From NCBI GenBank assembly GCA_037903475.1, contig JBAJFG010000262.1:434001-498000 (forward strand): DNA of 64,000 nt, written 5' to 3'. Shown piece by piece: positions 1 through 10,958 of this stretch. The position numbers and the translations under genes were made by a program. The stretch is from Ancylostoma caninum (taxonomy: Eukaryota; Nematoda; Chromadorea; Rhabditida; Ancylostomatidae). The notes below the pieces were generated by a model. That model worked only from the letters and a program-made list of their open reading frames with translations. It ran no database searches and had not been told where the DNA came from. Numbering within the stretch: position 1 is the first letter of the stretch; the number at the start of each line of letters is the position of its first letter.

Positions 1-2707
1 GCTGAAACCTCTGAAACTGCGATAGCATTAGAATATGAGAAGGAGCAACAACAAAATTCACAAGGAACTTACGACATGATGTCCCGATCAGAACTGAGGT
101 CCCAGTCCACGTGCGCTGTTTTGCCATCATTTCCTAAAGTGAGAGTCCCTTTTCTCGTTATTGCCCGGAATTGCCAGCCCGGGGCCTTCGCGGCTATGTC
201 CATGTCAGTAATAACAAGAATATCATATTTTGTTGAGCCACTTTCATCTTCTCTTATGTGGTGTTGCCTTGCGCTCAACTAAATTGTGTGAGATATAATT
301 GATGGGTTATAAGATATCAAACAAATCATTCAAAGAGTTCTCACAATGAAATTTCTTCCCTTAAATAATGTTTAGGATTAGAACGCTACCATTATGCTTC
401 TTTTCAAACCTTGTTTACGGTATCGCAACCTTGAAGCGTGCATCCAGGCATGAAGGTGAATTTGAAAACGAGCTTTCAAGCAGTGTGTATGCGCTGCATA
501 CAAGAATGAAATTATAGGCCGCTTTTTTTTTCTTAAAATTATTGAGTTTTTCTCTTCCACTACATCGAACTTCTCAATTTTCCACTACTTCATTTGAGGC
601 GAAAGTGAAGACACCCATGCTGGGATAGAAGTGTGTTTACTTTTCGGGGGCGCTGAACACGAATACCATGAGAATTTTCGACGAGAACCAATATCTATAT
701 TAGGGGTCTTTCGCTCAATGGTTGGTGATAACAGAACCACTGGAGTCCGCTTTTAAGGACTGCCCACACCAGTATCAAATAGGTGTAGTAATAGCGAATA
801 AACCAAGAGCATTTAACGTACCTTGCCATCATATCTTCGTGCTCGAGGCACGTCATTTGACCAACTCTTTGAATCTGAATTAGTCAGCTCAGTAAATGAA
901 AAAATCGCAATTGTCAGAAGGTCTGCATCAAGTTACGGCCGTACATAAATCTTGTAAACGTTACAAACTCTATGCTAACATGGAATGTGTATAGGATGTG
1001 TAAGGAATGTGTTTTGCTATACACTGCTCTAACAGTTGTCACATGACCCTTCACGGTGTCAAGCCAGCCTCCCCTACACAAGCATGATTTCCGCCGGCAA
1101 ATGTGCTCACATAAATCGGTGATGCGCGTGTTCTACTTCTCGCATGTTTCAGCTTTCTGACACAGGTGAAGAATTTTGGAATGAACGTTATTTGATTGCT
1201 TGAAAACGTGCACAGTCCGTGTCAGCCAAGGTTGTCAAATGCAAGCACATTCTACTTCCTAAGTACATACAGGGATCGGTAATTTCAAGCACTCAGCATC
1301 TCTTCACAAATCAGTTAGTAACCATTTCCTAAATGTACAGGTACTTCAGAAATTACCAACCTTTCTGCTCAGCAATGGCGCTAACAGCGAAGACTATCTA
1401 AACAAAAATCGGTAATTTCGAAGCCACTGTTATGATGAAGAAACAAACCGCTGTGAAGGCAAGGAGGTGCCCCACTTTTGCTGGAAAACTTTGAGCAGCC
1501 AGCTTTCAACAGAGAACGAGCTATTGTTCGGCTGTTCATGTTTTATTAGTTTTTTTTTCGTGTTTTCATAGGGCTGAAATCTGTCTGACGTACATACACT
1601 CAGCTGTGTAATGATAACGGTCCTCATTGAAAGAGAAGCAGAGGAATGATGTCCGCGAGGCCAAAATATTCATAAAGGACTGTCCCGCTCTCCAAGACTC
1701 ATGCAAATGTTTGACAATTAAAATAATCAAGAAGAACGACGAAATTGACTTATCACTGAACTCTGCACCGAAACACAACAAAGTGGGGAGAAACGTAAAT
1801 GTTCGCTGTCCCGTTTTCAAACTTCTCAAAATTGTTGCCATTTCTGGCGGTGCTTGTGTATGCTTCAGGGAAAGAACTTGATGGCACTTCGAAATTTATA
1901 CAAATTGTCTACTATCCAATTACTTGTCATTGAAAGGTCATTTTCTCTTTGGTACCGATTCTACAGAATGCTCACACATTGTTTGTGCGAGTCGCCACCA
2001 GCCAAATCACTCCAATCCCAATTGTTGAGAATCGCATCTTCTTGGAAGCGTCGAATAAGATAAGAATGTTTCCTGATCATGCGAAGCAAAACCACAGCGG
2101 GTGAACAAGAGAGAACCGCCTATTTCATACTGCAAAATCCGACGTTCTCGAACGGAACAAGATGCTTATTTCGCGGTGAATTGATAAAGGACTCATAGCT
2201 GATGAGTCCTAGCCGGTAGTACACTGCAGATCTCCCTGCACAATATCTGGACCGCGAGTCCTACGAACTTCGTCGTCGTTGTATCAAAACAGCGATTACG
2301 AAATTTGTCACTCCGCCCCACAAACGACTTGGTAGTCCTACTAATCGTCTTAACAACAGCGCGTGTTTGGAACTTTCCCGATGGTAACGTTTTTTACTGG
2401 TTTTAAAATATGAGATGAAGCACGTTGTAGAGGGAAATTTCGTCGCCACATCTAACTCATTCTGGTCACCTTTTACTCACTAAGTGGTTCTAATAGATCA
2501 GTAATTGAACTTCGTACTGCTTAGAACTGTCAAATTTGTCAGCGTTGTTCGTAGGATTATGATTACGATGTTATGATATTATGATGATTATGATTACCTA
2601 TCCCTATGTTAATATTTTAATTTTTCTTGCCTGAAAAAAGAAAGAATAAAAAGAATAACTCGAAAATAGACGTACCGTGGAAACGGATCAATGGATTTCG
2701 ATAGTGG
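1..2707. other. No recognisable gene
   Basis: Only short open frames of random-like composition occur here, with no recognised domain and no convincing exon series. A small TTATGAT/GATTATGATTA-rich stretch lies near 2555-2600. I see no transposon termini that I can pair. Confidence 0.5.
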
Positions 2708-3061
2708 TCACCTTATCAGTTTGTTATAGCTGTCCATCATGCGGGAACTCCAATGCGGGGAAAGTTGAAAGCAGGTGCCTTCTCCCTCCCTTGACTCGTG
2801 CACTGAAGACGGCGTTTCATTCTTGGCTACAAAAAGAAAAAAACGCAAAAGCATGAACATTTGAAAATGAAAGGTCTTAAAACGGCTGAACGAAGTCTTT
2901 GCGAACTTCCTGGGAGGTGCCACTTTGGTGTGCTCCGGGAGTTCTAACTTTAATTTACGTAGTGGCATTCCGGCTATCCAGTCTCTGAAAAATCCTATTG
3001 TGGAGCTAAAAGCGACAGGATGTTCTGAAACTGTGTAAACATGGTCGGTGCTGCTTCGATA
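2708..3061 (-). other. Possible unidentified exon(s), minus strand
   Basis: On the minus strand a run of T ending in CAG lies just upstream of position 3061 and opens a reading frame that continues to 2708. A second strong pyrimidine-rich acceptor ending in GTAG lies just upstream of 2826. The translated stretch contains a hydrophilic segment reading LRKLKLELPEHTKVAPP, which looks like normal protein sequence, but I do not recognise the family. No clear donor site or starting exon was found. It could be an exon of a gene whose other exons are too diverged to see, or chance. No function is proposed. Confidence 0.2.
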
Positions 3062-3727
3062 CTGAAAAAAAAATAAAACAATCAGCAACGACGAGCGCAA
3101 AGTTCCAGTTTTGTGTTTTAAAACATCTCCACACACGGGATTAATTCTGAACCAGCTGGCTACTTGGTACCAAGTTTTGTCACAGCCCTTCTGTAGCAAC
3201 AACACTGTGCTTCAAGGTGTACATAGTCATGTGTATACCAATTCACAGAATTGTGTTTAAGGTAATTGGCACCACATACAGGAGATTATGCTTCGAGATT
3301 AGCTTGTACTCTATGAAACAGTTTTCAGAGAAATACTTCAAAAATCTACCTATGTTGCAATTGACTACATTTCCTATGGACATCCTTGGGTTACTGGATA
3401 GCCATCTACAAGTCATTCTTCTCAATAACCTCCCGTGGCAGTCATTGAAAAAGGATTAAGTTCCTTGAAACTACGACGACACTCGAAATCCTGCATTTTT
3501 TCAACGCCTGAGTTATTGAGACGGAACAATAGGTTAAAAAGCAAGCAAGCTTCATTCCAATTTATACATCAGCAGAATTTTTTTGTACAGAAAGCTGACT
3601 GAAGACGAAAATATACGAAGACTCAAGAACAAAATGAACCCACATAAATTCATATCTTGGGCAGTATCAACTACAATATTTATAATTAACTTTGAATAAC
3701 CATTTAGAGCACTGTTGATCTGCTGAA
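3062..3727. other. Intergenic, nothing recognised
   Basis: No gene, RNA or paired repeat was recognised. The stretch just below 3728 is the presumed 3' untranslated region of the small minus-strand gene. It has no perfect AATAAA close to the stop on that strand; AT-rich variants such as TATAAA occur. Confidence 0.4.
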
Positions 3728-4082
3728 TCAGTACGGTCGATCTGCTATGGCTCCGATCAGGCCTCCCACCAACGCACCTTTCAGGGCTCCAGCTAGTGGA
3801 CCTGCAAAAATAACACAATTTTCAAATAATCCTGGTTGAGAATTCTGAAAAGGTCCCACTTCTTCGTGGATACGCATATCCTCCCATCGGCCCGTAAGCA
3901 CCGTATGGTCCATATAAACCACCGGGTCTTATGCCTCCGTAGGGACCAATTCCGCCGATTCCACCGCCAGGTCCGTAAATGCCGGGACCAAAGCCGGGGC
4001 CAAAGCCAGGACCGTAGTACTGAGGCCGTGCGAACACAAGGACTGACGACATCGCGAGAATTAACAGAACACGTCGCAGCAT
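3728..4082 (-). CDS. Secreted glycine/tyrosine-rich peptide with C-terminal glycine zipper
   Basis: Two exons are read on the minus strand, 4082-3860 and 3801-3728, separated by a 58-nt intron (GTGGGA donor, TTTTTGCAG acceptor), giving 98 residues. Residues 1-18 (MLRRVLLILAMSSVLVFA) form a clear signal peptide. The mature part starts RPQYY and continues with GPGF, GPGI, PYGG and YGPYG repeats rich in Gly, Tyr and Pro. Exon 2 adds a basic-hydrophobic tail, GALKGALVGGLIGAIADRPY, with glycines spaced every fourth residue (GxxxGxxxGxxxG). Nematodes encode many small secreted Gly/Tyr-rich peptides, including neuropeptide-like and antimicrobial families; membership is inference only. The start is the ATG at 4082, because the in-frame codon at 4109 is TTG and lies across a splice acceptor. 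Without splicing, exon 1 would read on to a short unrelated tail and lose the zipper. Confidence 0.62.
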
Positions 4083-4103
4083 AGTTGCAACTTCGTAGTA
4101 AAT

Positions 4104-4112
4104 CTGCAATCA
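4104..4112 (-). promoter_or_regulatory. Splice acceptor upstream of the start codon (probable trans-splice site)
   Basis: On the minus strand TTGATTGCAG ends at 4104, leaving a 21-nt leader before the ATG at 4082. A pyrimidine-rich acceptor so close to the start, with no visible upstream exon, is typical of spliced-leader addition in nematodes. Ordinary cis-splicing from an unseen 5' exon is the alternative. Confidence 0.45.
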
Positions 4113-7100
4113 AGAAAAGTTCCATTCGTGTCTCTCAGCCACTTATTAATCGAAGGGAATTAAAGGAGTCTCACTTATAATCAAGACGTCGATCAGAAGC
4201 TCATATCATAAAAAAAACAGCTAAGAAAGATGTAGGGAACGTTCTCATACACTAGAAAGATAGCAAGCCAACAACCGACATTCAAATAGGAAAGCAAAAT
4301 CGTATCCACTCGTCAACTAAGGATGCAATTTCTTATCTGTCTCATGGTTGAAGGCAACCAAAACCATCATATTTAGCGACGCCTATTCTCTGGACGCCTT
4401 GAACCCACTGAGCAGAGTACGTATCTTCAGTAAACGGGAGCCTCCTTACACTCCAACTTTTTAGACAAGCCCAGAAGAATCCCATATAAGTAATGCATTT
4501 TGCGAAATTCCGCAGGTTTAATAATTTACAGCGAAATACCTACTGAACTTCACGTGAGCCGTGCATATTCAGAAAGAGCAGCAGACCTTGGGTTGTTCAT
4601 TTATTACGCCATAAGATGCTCATAATCCATAGTGAAATGGAAGCGGCAAGTAAAAGGAATAAGTTTAGACGGTTTAAGATTAATTTGGAGAAGAATAAGC
4701 ATGTGAAATGAGAGCAATAGGAAAAAATAAAATAGTAGGAAAAATTCGGGAGAAACAATGGTGAGTTTTTCCAAGGGCTTGAAACTCCTTAGGGATCTCT
4801 TAGAATTTAGGCTTCAACTGTCCGTGAACGTCGCAGATATAGATCTATCATCGGATCAATTCCCATGCACAGTCCAAGTTTGGTGCACATGCACTGAGCA
4901 ATTGTTACAAGAACGAGTCACATGAGAACATAGAAAAAGCCATGTGATAGTCAAGCTTGTTGGATTAAATGCAAAGCGTGACTACTGCATAAAAGCCTTA
5001 AAACCATGGTAGAATACGAAATTTTGAGGATGAGCGATTATGATAGGTAATGTTTCTATTTGCACTGCACTTAAGCTCTATAAGTCGTTTTTAAAAATTA
5101 CAAACGATGTGCACGAGTACCCTAATCCAATGGAACTGAGTGCATTTTTCCTAAAAATGAATAGCCAAGTGAGAAATGCAAATATGAAGGATCGACTCCA
5201 ACGACCTCGGCCTTGCCTAATATTGCGCCGATCACTGGACGAGGTCGATCACCACTGATATTGAGCGTTCTTGTGCTCATGGCACTGAGGTACTTAGCAC
5301 CTCTTGATCAAAGATCACTTTCCCTTTTCTGTGAAGATATAACCGCAAGCAGTGAAGAAACAATTCCTGGGAATGCTATTACGTGATAAGAAGGTCAAAC
5401 GACCTTTGTGGATCGACTGGTAAGCAGGTGACTGCAATGGTTAGGTCAACCTTTTAGTTGTGAGAAACAAATATGCGCAGCAGTGAAACTAGTGGAGTTT
5501 CACGGACCAAAGGTGGATATGGAGAGGTGAGAATCAAGCCTATCTTCTTATGCAAATGATGCTCGGAAACCGGTCGACATCCGGTATCCCACCGTGTCTG
5601 CACACCCGTAATGAAGATCACTGCGATTTTCATGTGAATGTCTGGAGGAGCTGGCACCAAAACAATTAGATTTCTTCCCTTTCTTGGGGATAAGTCATCG
5701 ACCAGATGTTGACTGAATGGATTTCGTTAATCAGGAACTACATTTATGCAGCAGCATAATTGAGAATATTGAAGAAGAAGTGAAGCGAAATTCCCATAGC
5801 TCTGGAAGAAAAATTTCAAGAAAAAAAAACAGGAAAGAGTGTGGCAAAAAACCATGCGACATGGTGAAGTTTTGAAAGAAAAAGTGAAAAAATAGACCAT
5901 TTCTGCAACGAATTAATGTCATTTGGCAGAAATTAAATGAATTTTTATACAACGGAAAACCGTCAAAATGTTCATCACTTGCTTGAGTGCGCCAGTTCAT
6001 TAGTTTGGAGAAGTTATCTGCTTACCGCGATTTAGATCAAACTATTAGGTCATCTTTTTCAATTCTCGTAGATTAGGAACCAATGATAACCACGTGCTGC
6101 TTCAATCGTCAAAGTTGATGGCTTAACTTCGAATTCTCTCGCCCCTCTCTGTCTTTGCTGTCTTTGCTCACCGTGAGCAACGACTCTTCATTTCTGACCC
6201 CTCATTTTCTTTTTCCTTGGAATAAAAACCATCCAAATCGTGAAAGACGGATCGGTTGGCCTTCACTTGGAGTTAAAAGAAAACAATGTTCATAAATAAA
6301 GACGCACAGAGACAGCAAAGAAAATTTCTTCTTTTCGATAAGCACTTTATCTTGAGCAGCTCATTCTCTCTTTGTCCTGGAAATATTTTTTTAACCTGAT
6401 AGTGAAAACATTGTCTGAAGCCATTGTCATCTAACATGTATGTAGTCTTTTACGCTCTAAAATGTCGCACACTTTCCTGGTCTTTTGCATCTGATCACGA
6501 TACATACTTCTACAAGGGAAGGGGAAGGGTTGGTGTGGCAATTTGTGATGAGATACCTCCTATAATGCACAATCTCAAGTGCAGGTCTCGAACATTCCTT
6601 TAAAATATGTTTAATGACACGGCAAATCTGAACCTTTTCTACTCATAAACTTCAAGCTCTACTCGACTCTGTGATAATTCCGATGTTATTACATTGATAG
6701 TGGTTTGCATGGCTTCACACAGAGTATGGTTGCCGGCCAAACGAAAAACGGTTCGGGAAGCGTGCATACGCGGGTGATTCTGCATTCCCATCACTATATT
6801 ATTTTTATCACGCTGTCAATTTTATCGTATTTTCAACCAGTAATTTTGCAGTCACTTGTAGCCTGTCCACAAGTCTGGCGGACGACGGACTTCTACACTA
6901 TTGTTCGCTTCACTGTCATATTTCACATTAAACGCAGACAAAAAAAAATGAAGGGTTGAAAGATATAAAAAATTGGAGAACCTCCTTGAGAGCATCGGAA
7001 TCGACATGTATTCTCCCATCTTACGGCAACGCTTTCCAAATCGGCCTTTGCACGTGTCAGCGGCAGCTTTCTTCCAGAACGAAATGGGTTTTGTTTGTCT

Positions 7101-9686
7101 GTCTGTGGATGATGAAATGTAGCTGACTCAGTGGAAGTGATCAACTGCAATGCCAAGGGTTATGACTGTAGAAGGATACATAGAAATCGACGTCGGTGCG
7201 CCGTCACACAAAAGTGGGCCCATTACATGGCATTTTCTCATTTTTGGACTTCGGCGCAGCATTATCGCAACACAATGTACACCCTTTTCGTGTCGTTCCT
7301 CCTCATCTAGACCCCGCCGCGACCGTTGTCCAGCTCATAACCATCCAATGAAGGCAGTACCTGCTCAAATGTTCGTGTCTGAGTTTTTGCTTGACTCTGA
7401 GGTTTCCATGGTCCTAGATCTCATATGCTGCAGTGGAATACGTGCGGGGGATCAGCGAAACTGTGCGCATTATTTTGTGCGTCTTGTTACGCTCCGCTGA
7501 CACTCGTGAGACCCGCTACACAAGCACTGTCATACGCACTTGTCAATATGACAAGTGAGTATGACAGTGTTTTTGTTACCTGGCGCGTCGTCTCTGTGAA
7601 CAAACGAGCAACGGGGATGGGTTCACAATTGCGATTTCTTCATTGTGAAGGTCATGATTTTTTGTACTCGTTCAACATTTATGGTGCACTGCACCAGTGT
7701 ACTTCACCACTAGTACTTCAACTCGAAATCGAGAATTTTGACGGATGCTGCTTTTACGGCTCGTGTTCTTTTACATCACACGGAACCCGTTTTCTTTCTT
7801 CTATATAATCCTCATGCTTATGCTCACAACTATTGGTCAACAGGGATTTCCTTTTCATATATATTGTTCCTCTATCCCACTTTTATGCTCTATATCGTCT
7901 CACTGCCTTTCTTATATTTTTTGTCTAGTTGACCATTACCCCTTCAACTGCTCTCGTTTCCACTGGTCTCTGGAGGTGTATATAAACCGCTGGCTGTGTG
8001 TCAGAACTCAGTCCTGTCTCCGCGTAGGTGAGACAGGACGAACTCTGTGAGACTCATCAGGCTAGCTCAGGACCAGGTAAAACCGTGGCCCAGTGCAATA
8101 ATCGGTCAGACGCGATGCGAGCGGTACGTGTGCGACGCGGATCTGGAAGTCCGCCACGCACTGCTGCGTTCACCAAGCGTAAGCATGGGATGTGGTTTCG
8201 CGTTAGGGAATATTTTTGGATGAGCTTGGGTAATCATCCTCTTACCCAACTCTACGAAAGGAACGCAGTCTTGCTCTCAGATTGAGCTTCCATCCTAGGT
8301 TTGAGGCATGCAAACCAGTTCATCACCTTCGAATCACAGCCTTTGTGGGGCAAACACAGCTTGTAGGGCGACAAAATAATCTTCAATCTCGCCGTGTAAC
8401 TGCTGTTGAGACGTGTTCGGCCGGTGTTCGCCGTCCTGATTCTCTGAGTTAGTCGCCATATTTGTTGAGCGTTGAACGCCTTCAGTTTGATGGCATAGAC
8501 AAATCGCACTTAGACATTTGATGACACTGGTAAACGTCATCATTTCCTGCGACCATTTTTTATGCTATTGCAAATATTCTCTGTTCACTCAGAAAAGGTG
8601 AGCTGATACCCCAGCCTCCTTTTGCTCTTATCTCTGGCAGTCAGCTCCCCTTTCCCTTGTGTAGTGGCCGAACACAAGAAAATATTTATAGCCTTTCTGT
8701 CGAACATATATTGTTTCCACAATCATCTTACTGGCTAGCTTTGTACACATATCATGCCCTCGTTTACATGGAAAAACCTGCTGACCTTATTATTATATGT
8801 TGTTCCCGGTCAACGTCACGTATGTATCCAGATAAGTTAAATCTAGCAAATTTGACTTCTAATCCGCTTCAGTTCTAGAACTTTGGCGACTCGGATTCGT
8901 AAATAGGTAGAAACATAGTTCTTCTTCTCACTCGGCCCTCCATCACCTCACTCCTGGCCTATATGTGTAGTTCCGCTCCACTGCTTTAGGCAACCGAAAT
9001 CAATTTCTTTAAAGCAATCAAAAGCTTAATCTTTTCTTCACACAGAATAATAGCAAGCATTCTCAGGAGATCATCTTATCTCACCTTACATATGTTTTAA
9101 CGTAAGTTAAAGGTTTTTTTTATCTACCTTTATTAGCTGCTTATATCAAATTATTGAACAAAGGTTAGGTCATTTCTTTTCTTTGGAATTCCCTCGAGAT
9201 TCTCCCAATTTGTAATTTTGTAACATTAATTTATTTACATTTCGGTGATATATACTGTTATGTATTCAATGTCTGCCTTCCAATTCACCTAATTTGAGCC
9301 GAAAACTGGGCATAGTGTCTGATTGTAGTCCCCATTGAATCTATAACTGCCTCTGCCATTCAGTGGTGGTACGCAGTGGTGAGAAGGATCCGGCTAAAAT
9401 TTCAATATTACAGCTGTGGAAAGTCTTTTTTTTTGAATTTATTAGTAATTGGACGTTGTTGCTTGGCACGCTACAACAACTGACCTTGTGCACTTGTTGT
9501 CAATGTGCGTGCTACAGTACCGGCCAAAATTATGTAGAGTCTCTTCCGTTTCCCTCATAACTTCATTTAGAGTAAAGCTTCGAAGCTCATATGTGTTGGG
9601 TGTTGTAGACACTCACATGTAATAGAAAGGGCATGAAAACGAACCACTTTATCAACCAATTTCCTTTAAACAAAGTTTTTATTCAC
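4113..9686. other. Long intergenic stretch without recognisable gene
   Basis: No open frame here resembles a protein I know, and no exon chain could be assembled on either strand. The region is AT-rich with scattered homopolymer runs. The segment 8518-8655 resembles one near 45855-45990 and is listed separately. Confidence 0.45.
8518..8655. repeat. Dispersed repeat, relative of 45855-45990
   Basis: This stretch and 45855-45990 share an ordered series of words: GATGAC, AACGTCA, TTTTCTGCG or TTTCCTGCG, CTGATAC, TTTG.CTCTTATCT.TGG and GTC.CCCT. They lie in the same orientation with similar spacing. No termini were identified, so the element class is unknown. Confidence 0.4.
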
Positions 9687-9706
9687 AAAGTCAAAATGGC
9701 CTAGTG

Positions 9707-9788
9707 GGCGAGATGGCCTAGTGGTCTAAGGCGCTGCTTTAGAACACCATGTTCCCAGGGGTTCCAGGTTCGAATCCCGCCGCCGCCT
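9707..9788 (+). other. tRNA-like head of the RTE element (A-box and B-box)
   Basis: The sequence has a tRNA-like order: a GGCGAGA acceptor-like strand, a D-arm with GCC and GGC around TAGTGGTCTAA, an A-box-like TGGCCTAGTGG, a long variable region as in class II (Leu/Ser) tRNAs, and a perfect B-box GGTTCGAATCC near 9767-9777. The acceptor and anticodon stems do not pair well, so it is not a functional tRNA. The same head occurs at the 5' end of the second RTE copy (about 36535-36615), so it belongs to the element. It may act as an internal polymerase III promoter, which is inference. Confidence 0.7.
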
Positions 9789-9845
9789 CCCTTATTCGAG
9801 CGACAGGCCGGCTCAGAGAGACCCCACGTCACACCCTTATGATCA

Positions 9846-10958
9846 ATGACAAATGGTTCTAAGATAAAAGCTACGGAGTCCACGGGAATCGACGCGCACT
9901 TTCGGAGCCCGGTTAGTATGAAAAATATGCGAGGGTCCTCGATGTTTCTCGAACGGTGGCATCGGGGGGCAAGAATGCGGATCGCCAAGGATTATGACGT
10001 AGCCAGGATGCGCAGCGCGACTTTGAACGTCGGCACGTTGACAGGCCGTTCATGTGAACTGGCAGAAGCACTAGAGCGTTGTCGAATTGACTTGTGCGCA
10101 ATGCAAGAAACGAGATGGTCTGGTAGCAAGTCAAAGGAGATAGGTCACGGCTTCAAAGTAATCTACAACGGCAGTCCGAAGACCAGGAACGGTGTGGGTA
10201 TAGTCGTCTCTCAACGTTTCCGTGACTCGATAGCCGAGGTGCAGCGTTTCGATGACCGCCTCATGAAGGTCGTCATCATCACAGCAAATCAACGCCTTCA
10301 CTTCTTCTCGGCGTATGCACCACAGACAGGCTGTTGTGAAAAGGTCAAAGATGAATTCTGGATGCTGCTTGACGAGAAGACCGCGGAAGTACCACAAGAA
10401 GACACAACCGTCGTCGCAGGAGATCTAAATGGCCACGTAAGAGTGGCAAAGGACGGTTACAGATGCCATGGAGGCTTTGGTTACGGGACACGGAATGAAG
10501 ATGGTGAGCGCATCCTAGAATGTGCTGACTCTCACAACCTCGTCATAATCAATACAGAGTTCCGAAAGCGTCCTTCTCACCTCGTCTCCTTCTATAGTGC
10601 CAACGTGAAGACCCAGATCGACTTCGTTCTCGTACGACATCGCGATCAAAAGCTAATTACCGATGCGAGGGTTGTACCCTACGAGACCGTGGCCACGCAA
10701 CATCGTCCGCTTATCTGCAGCATGAGAATCATTCCGCCAAGGAGGATGCGTGACGAACGGTGCGGACCGGCACGAATCAAGTGGTGGCGGCTGAAGGAGA
10801 AGGAAGTCACAGTAACTTCCGCCATCAAGTTGCCACCAGTCACAACCGTCGACGAGACCTGGAGGAACGCAACACGAGCCATTGTAGAAGTGGCACGTTC
10901 AGAACTTGGCATGACTAAATCAGGTCGCCGGAGAATTGACAGACTAGCGTGGCTATGA
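9846..10958 (+). pseudogene. RTE endonuclease domain, open for 370 residues then stopped
   Basis: This is the N-terminal part of the RTE polyprotein. It shows the apurinic/apyrimidinic endonuclease signature in order: LNVGTLTG near residue 60, LCAMQETRW near residue 88, VAGDLNGH near residue 193, TQIDFVLV near residue 257 and TQHRPLI near residue 282. The Asn, Glu, Asp/Asn, Asp and His positions of the active site all appear kept. In a live element this domain nicks the target for reverse transcription. The frame ends at a TGA (10956-10958) inside a Trp-Leu-stop-Thr-Asp-Glu context where related elements have Trp. The inverted copy carries the same TGA in frame. Confidence 0.85.

Noticed and set aside
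4083..4109. Nine-residue upstream extension of the glycine-rich peptide
   Set aside because: It would need a TTG start and would cross the TTGCAG acceptor. The ATG at 4082 directly precedes the signal peptide.
9707..9788. A genuine tRNA gene (Leu or Ser type)
   Set aside because: Box motifs are good, but acceptor and anticodon stems do not pair and the same sequence heads the second RTE copy, so it is part of the element.
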